NCBI GenBank assembly: GCA_032122355.1
Contig: JAUMCS010000033.1
Coordinates: forward strand, 1-64,000
Direction of reading: 5' to 3'
From: RFTU01 sp032122355
GTDB taxonomy: Bacteria; Pseudomonadota; Gammaproteobacteria; Burkholderiales; Burkholderiaceae_C
Length of the DNA: 64,000 bases
Shown here piece after piece: positions 9,725-17,848 of the stretch; position 1 is the first letter of the stretch, and every line of letters begins with the position of its first letter. The translations under genes and the position numbers were made by a program. Under the pieces are notes generated by a model, which saw only the letters and a list, made by a program, of their open reading frames with translations, was not told the origin of the DNA and ran no database searches.

Positions 9725-11668
9725 ATGCTAATAAATTTCTTTAGTCAAATAAGTGATCTGTTTTCTTACTCACACACTAACAACACAGCTCGTATAGCTA
9801 AACGTCCATCGAGGTTTTTCGGGGCCATAATTGATAAAAAGTTTGAATGGGCATCACTACCCATCCACAATGATGAATTCATCAAAGTCTTTAAGCAGCA
9901 TGAAGATTCAGAGTCAATTCCTCCGCATTGGTTAATGATGGGTCCTAATCTGCAAAAATTGAACATGATGCTGGAAGTTCCGGCCATGTCATCGTCCATC
10001 GGAGTCAACCGTTCTCAGATTAAACAATTCGATGAAAAGCCTGTTTCACATGAAGATTTTAAAGCCGGTAAACTTCCTCTTCGTGTCAGTTTGAACGATT
10101 CCGCCCAGGCTCGATATAATTTCTATGCCAAAACGCTTCGTACTTTCAACATAGGAGGTAATACTTACTGTCATTTTGGCGGAACCGATACGTATATCAA
10201 TAATTCACGTCGCTTTATTGCCAATGAAACGCTCACAGAAAGCGTAGCCAGCGAAGCGCTTTATTATTATCGCTGTGAAAGACCTCCTCTAAATTATAAA
10301 ATTGACTCCCCCAGTAAGGCGCGAGCGCTAGCTGCAGTTTCTGCAGATACTGGGTATACCTATGAGTCTACGGGTCTTAGTTCTATTAAAAAAACACTAG
10401 TTCTTCAAGATCTTCTTCTGTTTAAATTGCGTAAGAATGACCACGCATTGTCAAAATTAGACTCTTTCGCAGATGATCATACAACATTAGAAACGTATAT
10501 CAAGCAAAAGAATACAACCGATGAACCCTTTAAAAACCCAACCAGCGAACCAATTGCAGCCTCAGTTGCAGCGAAATTAATTCCTTATGATCTTTTTTCT
10601 CCCGATAATCGTGACCAAAATCGCGATAAAACAAAACCTCGCTCCCAAGTTTGGAAGCGATTTGGTGGCGTTCTTCGATTAGAAGCCGTACAAACCGATT
10701 ATTTAGATAAAAAAGTTTATGTCGGCGATGGAAAATACATCGATATGAAATTTTCTAGATATAAGAGTGGCAACGGAGCTATGTCCGATGAGGACTTCCA
10801 AAATCCATCCTTAACTTGGAATTCACCTCATGTATTAATCGAGGTCCGGCCGCAGGCTATATCCAAAGAAAAAAATAAAACCTACGATGGTCTTGATCTT
10901 ACTGAAAAGCCTGAAATTAATGGCGATGATGAAGCTAAACTCGTCATGGCAAGCCCTCAGTTTATTTTTGTGGGTGCTAAAAATCCTGGTACCCGTGAAT
11001 CCAACGCAGAAACATCCGGTTACGATTGGTCAAAGACTACTCCTCTAGCTGAAGAGGCGCTCGGAGGAAATGTTGATACCATTCCCTCCGATTCAGATAC
11101 AATTAATGACAATGTTTTCGGCGTTAAAGGCGCAAAGGATATTACCAAGTGCTGGAAGCATGCCATTCCCTCCAAACCCGAACCTGCGCCAGATACAGCC
11201 ACAACAAAGTCAATGAACTCTTTCTTTGGTATTTTAGGTGGTGAGGGCCTGATTAAAAACGGAGAGATTAAAAATGGTGTGGATGGATTAGAACTTTTCG
11301 GAAGCAAAGCGCTGGTGCTGGGCTCGGGTGTTAAGCATAATTATGAAACTTGGCAAACCAGTTTATCTTTAACGCCTGATACCATCTCTGCCAAGTGTTT
11401 TGGTAATCCCAAAAATCCCGCCGACAAAAGTAACGAAATTTCTTCGTTAGTCATGTCAGAATTACAAATGGATTTAAAAGTATTAAAAGATACAGTGATA
11501 TCTCTGCAAAAAGATTTGATTGAATTAAAATCAAAGCAAATTATGCTTGTGGCAGAAAAAGAACTAACACTCAAATCGGCCTCTGCAGAATTTACTCTAC
11601 AAGGTGGAAGGGTGGACTTAAAGGGTGATAATGTGAATTGGGCCGGCAAAAAATTACTACTCGGCTAG
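9725..11668 (+). CDS. Unknown protein, copy 1 of a two-member paralogous family
   Basis: I do not recognise this 647-residue protein. There is no signal peptide or membrane segment. It aligns along its whole length with the product of 40974-42614. Shared blocks are KPVS near residue 105, an aromatic YYYRC/YHYAC segment, RSQVW.RF.GV.R.EAV near residue 310, GDGKY, EVRP/EIRP, a GAKNPGT/GMSNPGT motif, FGILGG/FGIIGG and ELFGS followed by G.G.KH. After residue about 575 comes a leucine-rich coiled-coil-like stretch. The end is alternating short beta-type segments (LTLKSASAEFTLQGG and so on) of the kind seen at the tips of VgrG or phage tail spikes. That resemblance is an inference. The DNA is clearly richer in A+T than the neighbours and the stop lies 11 bases from a tRNA-Pro gene, which fits acquired DNA. 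No integrase is present. Confidence 0.8.
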   Translation: MLINFFSQISDLFSYSHTNNTARIAKRPSRFFGAIIDKKFEWASLPIHNDEFIKVFKQHEDSESIPPHWLMMGPNLQKLNMMLEVPAMSSSIGVNRSQIKQFDEKPVSHEDFKAGKLPLRVSLNDSAQARYNFYAKTLRTFNIGGNTYCHFGGTDTYINNSRRFIANETLTESVASEALYYYRCERPPLNYKIDSPSKARALAAVSADTGYTYESTGLSSIKKTLVLQDLLLFKLRKNDHALSKLDSFADDHTTLETYIKQKNTTDEPFKNPTSEPIAASVAAKLIPYDLFSPDNRDQNRDKTKPRSQVWKRFGGVLRLEAVQTDYLDKKVYVGDGKYIDMKFSRYKSGNGAMSDEDFQNPSLTWNSPHVLIEVRPQAISKEKNKTYDGLDLTEKPEINGDDEAKLVMASPQFIFVGAKNPGTRESNAETSGYDWSKTTPLAEEALGGNVDTIPSDSDTINDNVFGVKGAKDITKCWKHAIPSKPEPAPDTATTKSMNSFFGILGGEGLIKNGEIKNGVDGLELFGSKALVLGSGVKHNYETWQTSLSLTPDTISAKCFGNPKNPADKSNEISSLVMSELQMDLKVLKDTVISLQKDLIELKSKQIMLVAEKELTLKSASAEFTLQGGRVDLKGDNVNWAGKKLLLG

Positions 11669-11679
11669 TAATACTTAAC

Positions 11680-11756
11680 TGGTCGGGGTGAGAGGATTCG
11701 AACCTCCGGCCTCTACGTCCCGAACGTAGCGCTCTACCAGGCTAAGCTACACCCCG
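11680..11756 (-). tRNA. tRNA-Pro (anticodon CGG) with encoded CCA
   Basis: Read on the minus strand, the 77 bases fold into a full cloverleaf. The acceptor arms are CGGGGTG/CACCCCG and the D stem is GCTT/GAGC. The anticodon stem is CTACG/CGTAG with loop TTCGGGA (anticodon CGG). The T stem is GGAGG/CCTCT with loop TTCGAAT. The discriminator is A, followed by an encoded CCA at 11682-11680. Its 3' end faces the stop codon of the unknown 647-residue gene. Confidence 0.97.
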
Positions 11757-11791
11757 AATTCATGTTTGATTGTAACACCTTAGACACAGCC

Positions 11792-13207
11792 TTACTTTCC
11801 TATACAAAAAGAACTGAAAATCTCACCCAGCAATTCATCGGCCGATACCTGACCCGTAATTTCCCCTAAGGCTTGATGTGCCAGGCGCAACTCCTCAGCC
11901 AAAATATCTAAGGGCGCGCACGCTGCCAATAAACATTTCTGCGCCCGTGCCAAATGGCCGCGGCAGCACTCTAGCGCTTGTGTGTGGCGCGTACGCGCAA
12001 TAAAAACACCCTCGGGTAATGCTTGCCAACCCACCGCCTGCAATAGCCCTGCACGCAAGGCCTCCAGCCCCTCGCCCGTTTTGGCCGACAAGCGCAATAC
12101 CTGTGCATTTTGCGCCAAGGGTACTAGGTGCCGCGCACTTGCCCCATCATCGGCATCGCATTTGTTATGCAATTCCAGTACACGGCAGTGCGCCCCCGCA
12201 TGGGCTAAATACGATGTTTGAATAGATTGCCAAATCTCGGCATCATCGGCCATAACTTGGACTTGTTCAGCACGCGCTAAATCACGCACCCATAACAAAG
12301 CATCGGCTTGTGCAATGGCTTGCCAACTGCGCTGAATACCAATGCGTTCCACTTCGTCACTGGCCTGCGCCGTATGGCGTAGGCCCGCCGTATCCACGAC
12401 ATGCAAGGGTACACCTTGTAGATGCAAGGTTTGCTCAATTCGGTCACGTGTAGTACCTGCGATGGGTGTCACAATCGCTACATCCTGGCCCGCCAATGCG
12501 TTCAATAAAGAGCTTTTTCCTACGTTGGGCTGGCCAACAATCACCACGCGCAAACCTTCACGTAACAACACCCCTTGACGGGTTTGCAACAGCACGCGCG
12601 CTAACTGTGCGCACAAGCGGTTTAACTGCCCTTGGGCATCAGCACGCTGTAGAAAGTCGATGTCTTCCTCGGGGAAGTCCAAGGTAGCCTCTACCAACAT
12701 ACGCAAATGCAATATTTGCTCAGCCAGTGTTTGAATTTCCTTTGAAAACGCCCCCTGTAGTGATCGCGCCGCGGAGCGGGCTGCTGTGGTAGTGCTGGCA
12801 TCAATCAAATCACTCACGGCCTCAGCCTGCGCCAAATCCATTTTGTCGTTCAAAAAGGCGCGCTCAGTAAACTCGCCCGGGCGGGCTAAACGCGCCCCTG
12901 GTAAAGCATGTAAACAGCGCTCAAGCAATATCTGAAGCACCACTGGCCCACCATGGGCTTGCAGCTCTAAGACATCTTCACCGGTGTAGGAGTGAGGGGC
13001 CGGAAAATACAAGGCCAAACCTCGATCAATGATTTCATGGTCAGCACCCAGAAAATTGAGCAATGTCGCCACTCTGGGCGTGAGCATTTGGCCGCAAACT
13101 GCCAATATCAGTGTCTGCAACTGCGCACCAGATACCCGAACGATGCCCACCGCACCACGGCCAGGTGCGGTAGCTATGGCTATGATCGGCTCAGCCGCCA
13201 ACATCAT
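11792..13207 (-). CDS. mnmE: tRNA uridine-5-carboxymethylaminomethyl modification GTPase
   Basis: MnmE works with MnmG (encoded at 30095-32128) to modify the wobble uridine of several tRNAs. It is 471 residues, a normal length. The N-terminal formyl-THF-binding domain has IAIATAPGRGAVGIVRVSG. The inserted G domain has GQPNVGKSS (G1), GTTRD (G2) and DTAG (G3). The invariant C-terminal FCIGK is present. Two adjacent ATGs (13207 and 13204) are possible starts. It begins 6 bases after the yidC stop and so belongs to the rpmH-rnpA-yidD-yidC-mnmE series. Confidence 0.98.
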   Translation of the reverse strand: MMLAAEPIIAIATAPGRGAVGIVRVSGAQLQTLILAVCGQMLTPRVATLLNFLGADHEIIDRGLALYFPAPHSYTGEDVLELQAHGGPVVLQILLERCLHALPGARLARPGEFTERAFLNDKMDLAQAEAVSDLIDASTTTAARSAARSLQGAFSKEIQTLAEQILHLRMLVEATLDFPEEDIDFLQRADAQGQLNRLCAQLARVLLQTRQGVLLREGLRVVIVGQPNVGKSSLLNALAGQDVAIVTPIAGTTRDRIEQTLHLQGVPLHVVDTAGLRHTAQASDEVERIGIQRSWQAIAQADALLWVRDLARAEQVQVMADDAEIWQSIQTSYLAHAGAHCRVLELHNKCDADDGASARHLVPLAQNAQVLRLSAKTGEGLEALRAGLLQAVGWQALPEGVFIARTRHTQALECCRGHLARAQKCLLAACAPLDILAEELRLAHQALGEITGQVSADELLGEIFSSFCIGK

Positions 13208-13213
13208 GCCCGC

Positions 13214-14878
13214 TTATTTGAGCACACCCATTTGCCGATTGATGACCCACTGCTGCGCAATCGATAGCAAGTTATTGGTCAACCAGTACAGCACCAATCC
13301 CGCCGGGAAGAAGAAGAACATGAATGAAAAGACTAAGGGCATAATCCACATCATCTTAGCTTGCAAAGGATCAGCCGGTGCGGGGTTCAACCAGGTTTGG
13401 AACAGGGTCGATATCGTCATGAGCAAGGGCAAAATATAATAGGGGTCATGGGCTGATAAATCGGTAATCCAACCCAACCATGGCGCATTGCGCATTTCTA
13501 CGCTTGACAATAATACCCAGTACAGCGCAATAAAAAAAGGCATTTGCACCAACATTGGCAAACAGCCCCCCAAGGGATTCACCTTTTCTTCGCGGTAAAT
13601 ACGCATCATTTCTTGCTGCATTTGGCGCGGGTTGTCTTTTAGGCGCTCACGCATTTCCATGATACGTGGGGTCACGGTTTTCATCTTGGCCATGCTGCGA
13701 TAAGCGCGCGCATTTAAACTGAAAAAAGCCGCTTTAAGCAACACCACCAATAACACAATCGACCAACCCCAATTGCCTATCCACTCGTAAAGCTTGGATA
13801 GCAACCAAAACAAAGGTTTAGCCAGCATCGTAAACCAACCGTAGTCTTTCACCAGCTCTAAGCCTGGGGCTAATGCAGCGAGTTTATTTTCCTCCTGCGG
13901 GCCCGCAAACAAAATGGCTTCATGTTGAGCACTCGCGCCAGGGGCTAGATCACCCAAAGAAAATACGGTGGCAATAGCATATAAATTATCACTGACCTTA
14001 GTGGTACGGAATTCACGCGGCTGTGATGCAGGCACTATCCAAGCAGAGGCAAAATAATGCTGAATCATGGCTATCCAACCGTCGTCGGCTTTGTTTTGAT
14101 GCTCGGCCTGACCCTTTTCAATTTTCTTGAAATCAAGCTTCTGAAACTTCTTGACATCGGTATACATAGCCGGTCCCGTGAAGGTGAAGTAAAAGCTCGA
14201 TTCTCCTGGGGGCGGATTACCATCACGCACCAACTGTAAATACAACTGAGGCTGTAACAACGTATTACCACGGTTCAGCACTTCATGATTCACTGCAATG
14301 GTGTATTGACCCCTTGTGAAAGTATAGGTTTTCGCCCATTGAATGGGGTTTTCTTCCGGCGTTTCAAAGCGAATTTGCAAGGTATCATGGCCGTCAGCTA
14401 AGGTGCGGGTACCGTCAACCAAACGCAAGTGAGTAAAATGGTTCGGCAAGCTCACACTCGGCTGCTGCGTGATTAAACCGGTTTGCGCCAAATAAACGCG
14501 CTCGGCACTGCGGTCAAATAACACCACATTTTGTTCATGATTTTGATTGTCCTGGTAAGCCAAAAGTTCTAGCTTTTGTAAATCACCGCCTTGTGTTGAG
14601 AAAGTGGCTTTCACCACATCGGTAGTAATGGTTACCAATTCAGAAGCCTGCGCCTGAGGCATAGCCGCAGGTACCACACTGGTGCCAGTGCTCAAGGCGG
14701 TACTGGCAGCGGGTACAGCTTGGCTTACGCTCACATCTTTAGTACCAGCTACACTCGCAGAAGGTGTGGGTACACCTAATAGTGAGGGTTGTCCGTTATG
14801 GCGCTGCCATGAATCCCACAACAAAAGTAGCGAAAGGGTAAAAACCACCCACAAAAGGGTACGTCGTATTTCATTCAT
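13214..14878 (-). CDS. yidC: Membrane protein insertase YidC
   Basis: YidC inserts and folds inner-membrane proteins, alone or with SecYEG. The 554 residues show an N-terminal transmembrane anchor (LLWVVFTLSLLLLW), a large periplasmic beta domain to about residue 350, and the conserved C-terminal helices. These include the WGWSIVLL segment, the cytoplasmic hairpin MRERLKDNPRQMQQEMM, PLGGCLPMLVQMPFFIALY and PAGLVLYWLTNNL. The ATG overlaps the stop of yidD as ATGA, showing translational coupling. Confidence 0.98.
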   Translation of the reverse strand: MNEIRRTLLWVVFTLSLLLLWDSWQRHNGQPSLLGVPTPSASVAGTKDVSVSQAVPAASTALSTGTSVVPAAMPQAQASELVTITTDVVKATFSTQGGDLQKLELLAYQDNQNHEQNVVLFDRSAERVYLAQTGLITQQPSVSLPNHFTHLRLVDGTRTLADGHDTLQIRFETPEENPIQWAKTYTFTRGQYTIAVNHEVLNRGNTLLQPQLYLQLVRDGNPPPGESSFYFTFTGPAMYTDVKKFQKLDFKKIEKGQAEHQNKADDGWIAMIQHYFASAWIVPASQPREFRTTKVSDNLYAIATVFSLGDLAPGASAQHEAILFAGPQEENKLAALAPGLELVKDYGWFTMLAKPLFWLLSKLYEWIGNWGWSIVLLVVLLKAAFFSLNARAYRSMAKMKTVTPRIMEMRERLKDNPRQMQQEMMRIYREEKVNPLGGCLPMLVQMPFFIALYWVLLSSVEMRNAPWLGWITDLSAHDPYYILPLLMTISTLFQTWLNPAPADPLQAKMMWIMPLVFSFMFFFFPAGLVLYWLTNNLLSIAQQWVINRQMGVLK

Positions 14879-15153
14879 GATGTTGACTTGTTTGAGGATA
14901 AAGAAGAACCTGTGACTTCAGGAACGGGATCATAGCCACCAGGGCAACCAGGATGACAACGCATGAGCCGCTTTGCCGACAAAACCAAACCGCGCCGAGA
15001 TCCGTGCTTATCTATGGCTTCCAGGGCATAAGCTGAACAGCTGGGCATAAAACGACAATTTGTACTCAATAGAGGGCTGATAAACCAACGGTACAAATAA
15101 ATAGGGGCCTTTAAACCCGACACCCATAACCATGACCATGGCTGAAGTTTCAT
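14875..15153 (-). CDS. yidD: Membrane protein insertion efficiency factor YidD
   Basis: This 92-residue protein has the family pattern: an amphipathic N-terminus (IYLYRWFISPLL), then CRFMPSCSAYALEAI and the conserved RCHPGCPGGYDPVP. YidD helps YidC-dependent insertion from the cytoplasmic side of the inner membrane. It lies between rnpA (7 bases upstream) and yidC (4-base overlap). The C-terminal serine-rich tail is variable in the family. Confidence 0.96.
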   Translation of the reverse strand: MKLQPWSWLWVSGLKAPIYLYRWFISPLLSTNCRFMPSCSAYALEAIDKHGSRRGLVLSAKRLMRCHPGCPGGYDPVPEVTGSSLSSNKSTS

Positions 15154-15159
15154 GAGTGG

Positions 15160-15732
15160 CTAAACCAGAGACTGAAATAAATTCTGCAATTCAGCTCTTA
15201 ACCGAGCACGCAGAGCCGAGGATGCTGCACTCGGATACTGCTGTAGGTCAAAACCTGCCCGCATACGCACCACCCATGCTCCGGAGCCATGCCCCGATTG
15301 GTTCAACCCAGAAGATTGAATGTAGGCTTGAAAAGTCGCTCGAATTTGTCTTTTAATCAAGCTACGAGTAACAGCCCTTCGAGCAAACCGTTTAGGCACC
15401 ACCAAACCCAAATACAACTGACAAGCTTGTAATTGCGAAATAACTCCAGGCTTATACCCAATCCCATCAACAATGTTATCCACAGACTTGGCGTGATAGT
15501 TGAGATCGAGCGTGGATAACTCTGCTTCAGGGGCGTTTTGCAACTCATTCCTGCTGCAAATAGGGTCAGGTAAAAAATGAATGGCAAAATAGCGCGTTGT
15601 GACACAAGGGCGCAACGCCAAAACGCGCTGAAAAACTTTGGAGCTTTGAATGCTATAGTAATTCAGTCCTGGGATTTTCAGAGCTGCATTTACTAGCGGT
15701 TTATCAGCTTGTTGGTCTAATGATGGCAGCAA
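15160..15732 (-). CDS. rnpA: Ribonuclease P protein component, start uncertain
   Basis: RnpA is the protein subunit that helps the RNase P ribozyme trim tRNA 5' ends. The RNR-type signature KRFARRAVTRSLIKRQIR is clear, as is the C-terminal ALRARLRAELQNLF helix and the N-terminal beta strand region CVTTRYFAIHF. At up to 190 residues it is long for the family (about 120-150). Between the first strand and the signature is an insertion of about 45 residues rich in D, N and S. No ATG starts the frame. The longest form uses a TTG at 15732, and a shorter start nearer the conserved region cannot be ruled out. Confidence 0.9.
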   Translation of the reverse strand: MLPSLDQQADKPLVNAALKIPGLNYYSIQSSKVFQRVLALRPCVTTRYFAIHFLPDPICSRNELQNAPEAELSTLDLNYHAKSVDNIVDGIGYKPGVISQLQACQLYLGLVVPKRFARRAVTRSLIKRQIRATFQAYIQSSGLNQSGHGSGAWVVRMRAGFDLQQYPSAASSALRARLRAELQNLFQSLV

Positions 15733-15784
15733 AAAGTTCTCTTACTGCTGATTCAGGGCCAAGGGTGAAACAAAAAAGCCGCAG

Positions 15785-15919
15785 TTAAACCGCCAAACGC
15801 TTACGGCCTTTGGCTCTGCGCGCATTGATTACAGCACGCCCACCTCGAGTTTTCATACGCACCAAAAAGCCATGGGTGCGAGCGCGACGGGTTTTAGAAG
15901 GTTGATAAGTACGTTTCAT
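15785..15919 (-). CDS. rpmH: 50S ribosomal protein L34
   Basis: A 44-residue, very basic protein starting MKRTYQPSKTRRARTHGF and ending GRKRLAV, which is the standard L34. It is part of the large ribosomal subunit and is the first gene of the leftward rpmH-rnpA-yidD-yidC-mnmE series beside the origin. It is about 50 bases upstream of rnpA. Confidence 0.98.
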   Translation of the reverse strand: MKRTYQPSKTRRARTHGFLVRMKTRGGRAVINARRAKGRKRLAV

Positions 15920-16193
15920 CTTGATGCCTTGTGAAAAAAAGTTATTTATCGGGATTAACCCTCTATTAAACCAAAAAAATAGACTTCGGTCAAACTTTTT
16001 TCCTTTCTTTTTCAGCTCTTTTCAGCCCCGCTCAGCCCTTTCCAGACATTCAATAGCTACAAAAATAGTATGGCTGTTGACAGAAAACAAGTCTGTTGTC
16101 AAGAAATTTTTACTTTTTTTCTGTGGATAACCTGAGTTTAAAAACGCCATTTTTCCTTAAAATGGCTTGCCTAACCAACGACTTTTCCACAAC
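15920..16193. promoter_or_regulatory. rpmH-dnaA intergenic region, candidate oriC (part 1)
   Basis: These 274 A+T-rich bases separate the divergent rpmH and dnaA genes. A perfect DnaA box in reverse orientation (TGTGGATAA, 16122-16130) and a one-mismatch box TTTTCCACA (16183-16191) next to the dnaA start are visible. There are also long T/A runs that could melt easily. A near-repeat CTGTTGACA/CTGTTGTCA lies at about 16073-16100. Its TTGACA could also serve as the -35 of a dnaA promoter. In many proteobacteria the origin is here or just after dnaA; the sequence does not decide between the two. Confidence 0.6.
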
Positions 16194-17618
16194 ATGACCG
16201 AACTATGGCAGCGCTGCCTTGAACGTTTAGCAGCGGATATTCCTGAACAACAATTTAATACTTGGTTGCGCCCATTGGCACCGGCCGATGTGTTTGATGA
16301 CCCCAGTGCAGGTATCAAGGTCAATCTTCAAGTGCCCAATCGTTTTAAACTGGATTGGATACGTTCTCAATATGCTTCACGCATCGAACAAACCCTGGCT
16401 GAACTTACACAAAAACCCGTGCGTTTTGATCTCACCATCGGCACAACTAAACCCATCCCCAGTCCTGCTTTTCATGCTAGCGTAGTGCCTCAACAACCGG
16501 CATCGATCGCAGAAAGTCTGCCATCGGGTTTATCAGCGACAGCCACGTCGGCACCGGCCTCCGCTTTTCCTTCATCCGCTATCAATGGCTCTAAAAGCAC
16601 CCACAAACTCAATGTGGCCCTCACTTTTGATTCTTTGGTTGCTGGCCGATCTAATCAAATGGCGCGTACCGCTGCGCTGCACGTGGCTGGTGCGCCGGGT
16701 GTTTCCTACAATCCACTTTTTATCTATGGTGGGGTGGGCTTAGGTAAAACGCATTTAATTCATGCCGTGGGCAATGCACTTTTGCAAGATAAACCGCATG
16801 CGCGCATTTTATATTTGCACGCCGAACAATTCATCTCTGATGTCGTCAAAAACTATCAGCGCAAAACCTTCGATGAGCTCAAAAACAAATACCATTCGCT
16901 CGATTTGCTTTTGATTGATGATGTTCAGTTCTTTGCCGGTAAAGAAAGAACACAGCAAGAATTTTTCAATACCTTTGAAGCCTTACTGGCGAAAAAAGCC
17001 CACATCATCATGACCAGCGACACCTACCCCAAAGGTTTGGTTGATATTGATGAACGATTAACCAGTCGGCTTGATGCGGGCTTAACGGTTGCCATTGAGC
17101 CGCCTGAATTAGAAATGCGTGTGGCCATCTTGATTCGCAAATCATTGGCCGAAGGCACCACCATGCCGGAAGATGTGGCCTTTTTCATTGCTAAGAATGT
17201 TCGCGCGAATGTTCGTGAATTAGAGGGTGCCCTACGCAAGGTATTGGCCTATGCACGGTTCTCGCACAAAGACATCAGCATTACCCTAGCGCGCGAGGCG
17301 TTAAAAGACTTACTATCCATCCAGAATCGTCAAATTTCAGTTGAAAATATCCAAAAAACCGTAGCCGACTACTTCAAAATCAAAGTAGCGGATATGTATT
17401 CGAAAAAGCGCCCGGCCTCGATTGCTTTCCCTCGTCAAATAGCGATGTACCTCGCCAAAGAAATGACACAAAAGAGCTTTCCGGAAATTGGCGATAGCTT
17501 TGGAGGACGCGACCACACCACAGTGATGCACGCCGTTCGGAAAATTGCCAGTGATCGCCAAAAAGATACCGAGTTGAATCAAAAATTGCACATACTCGAA
17601 CAAACTCTCAAAGGCTAA
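16194..17618 (+). CDS. dnaA: Chromosomal replication initiator protein DnaA
   Basis: DnaA binds 9-base boxes in oriC and melts the origin. The 474 residues from the ATG at 16194 start MTELWQRCLERL (domain I). A variable linker rich in S, A and P follows. The AAA+ domain has GGVGLGKTHL and LLIDDVQFFAGKERTQQEFF. Domain IV has the DNA-binding signature GGRDHTTVMHAVRKI. An upstream TTG at 16167 would add nine unconserved residues and is rejected. A DnaA-box-like site overlaps the start, which suggests autoregulation. Confidence 0.98.
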   Translation: MTELWQRCLERLAADIPEQQFNTWLRPLAPADVFDDPSAGIKVNLQVPNRFKLDWIRSQYASRIEQTLAELTQKPVRFDLTIGTTKPIPSPAFHASVVPQQPASIAESLPSGLSATATSAPASAFPSSAINGSKSTHKLNVALTFDSLVAGRSNQMARTAALHVAGAPGVSYNPLFIYGGVGLGKTHLIHAVGNALLQDKPHARILYLHAEQFISDVVKNYQRKTFDELKNKYHSLDLLLIDDVQFFAGKERTQQEFFNTFEALLAKKAHIIMTSDTYPKGLVDIDERLTSRLDAGLTVAIEPPELEMRVAILIRKSLAEGTTMPEDVAFFIAKNVRANVRELEGALRKVLAYARFSHKDISITLAREALKDLLSIQNRQISVENIQKTVADYFKIKVADMYSKKRPASIAFPRQIAMYLAKEMTQKSFPEIGDSFGGRDHTTVMHAVRKIASDRQKDTELNQKLHILEQTLKG

Positions 17619-17848
17619 AGCAGGTACGATGAGGGTGTGGAGAAGTTGTCGATAGCCATGGAATAACCTTCGTTCTATCCACAAGGACTCTAAAATCTGA
17701 ACTTTTGTTATGACTTCATCCCGAACTTAAACAACGATGCGTTCACATCTTTTTTAAACACCTAACTGACTGTTTAAAATCATCATTTCTGACTTATCCC
17801 CAAATAAATTCGCCTCTACTAATCCTACCAAAGAGAAAGAATGTTTAT
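17619..17848. promoter_or_regulatory. dnaA-dnaN intergenic region with DnaA-box-like sites, candidate oriC (part 2)
   Basis: In 230 bases there are three sites that differ by one base from TTATCCACA: TGTGGAGAA (reverse, 17636-17644), CTATCCACA (17675-17683) and TTATCCCCA (17794-17802). The second half is rich in A+T. It is a second origin candidate and would also hold any separate dnaN promoter. Confidence 0.5.
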
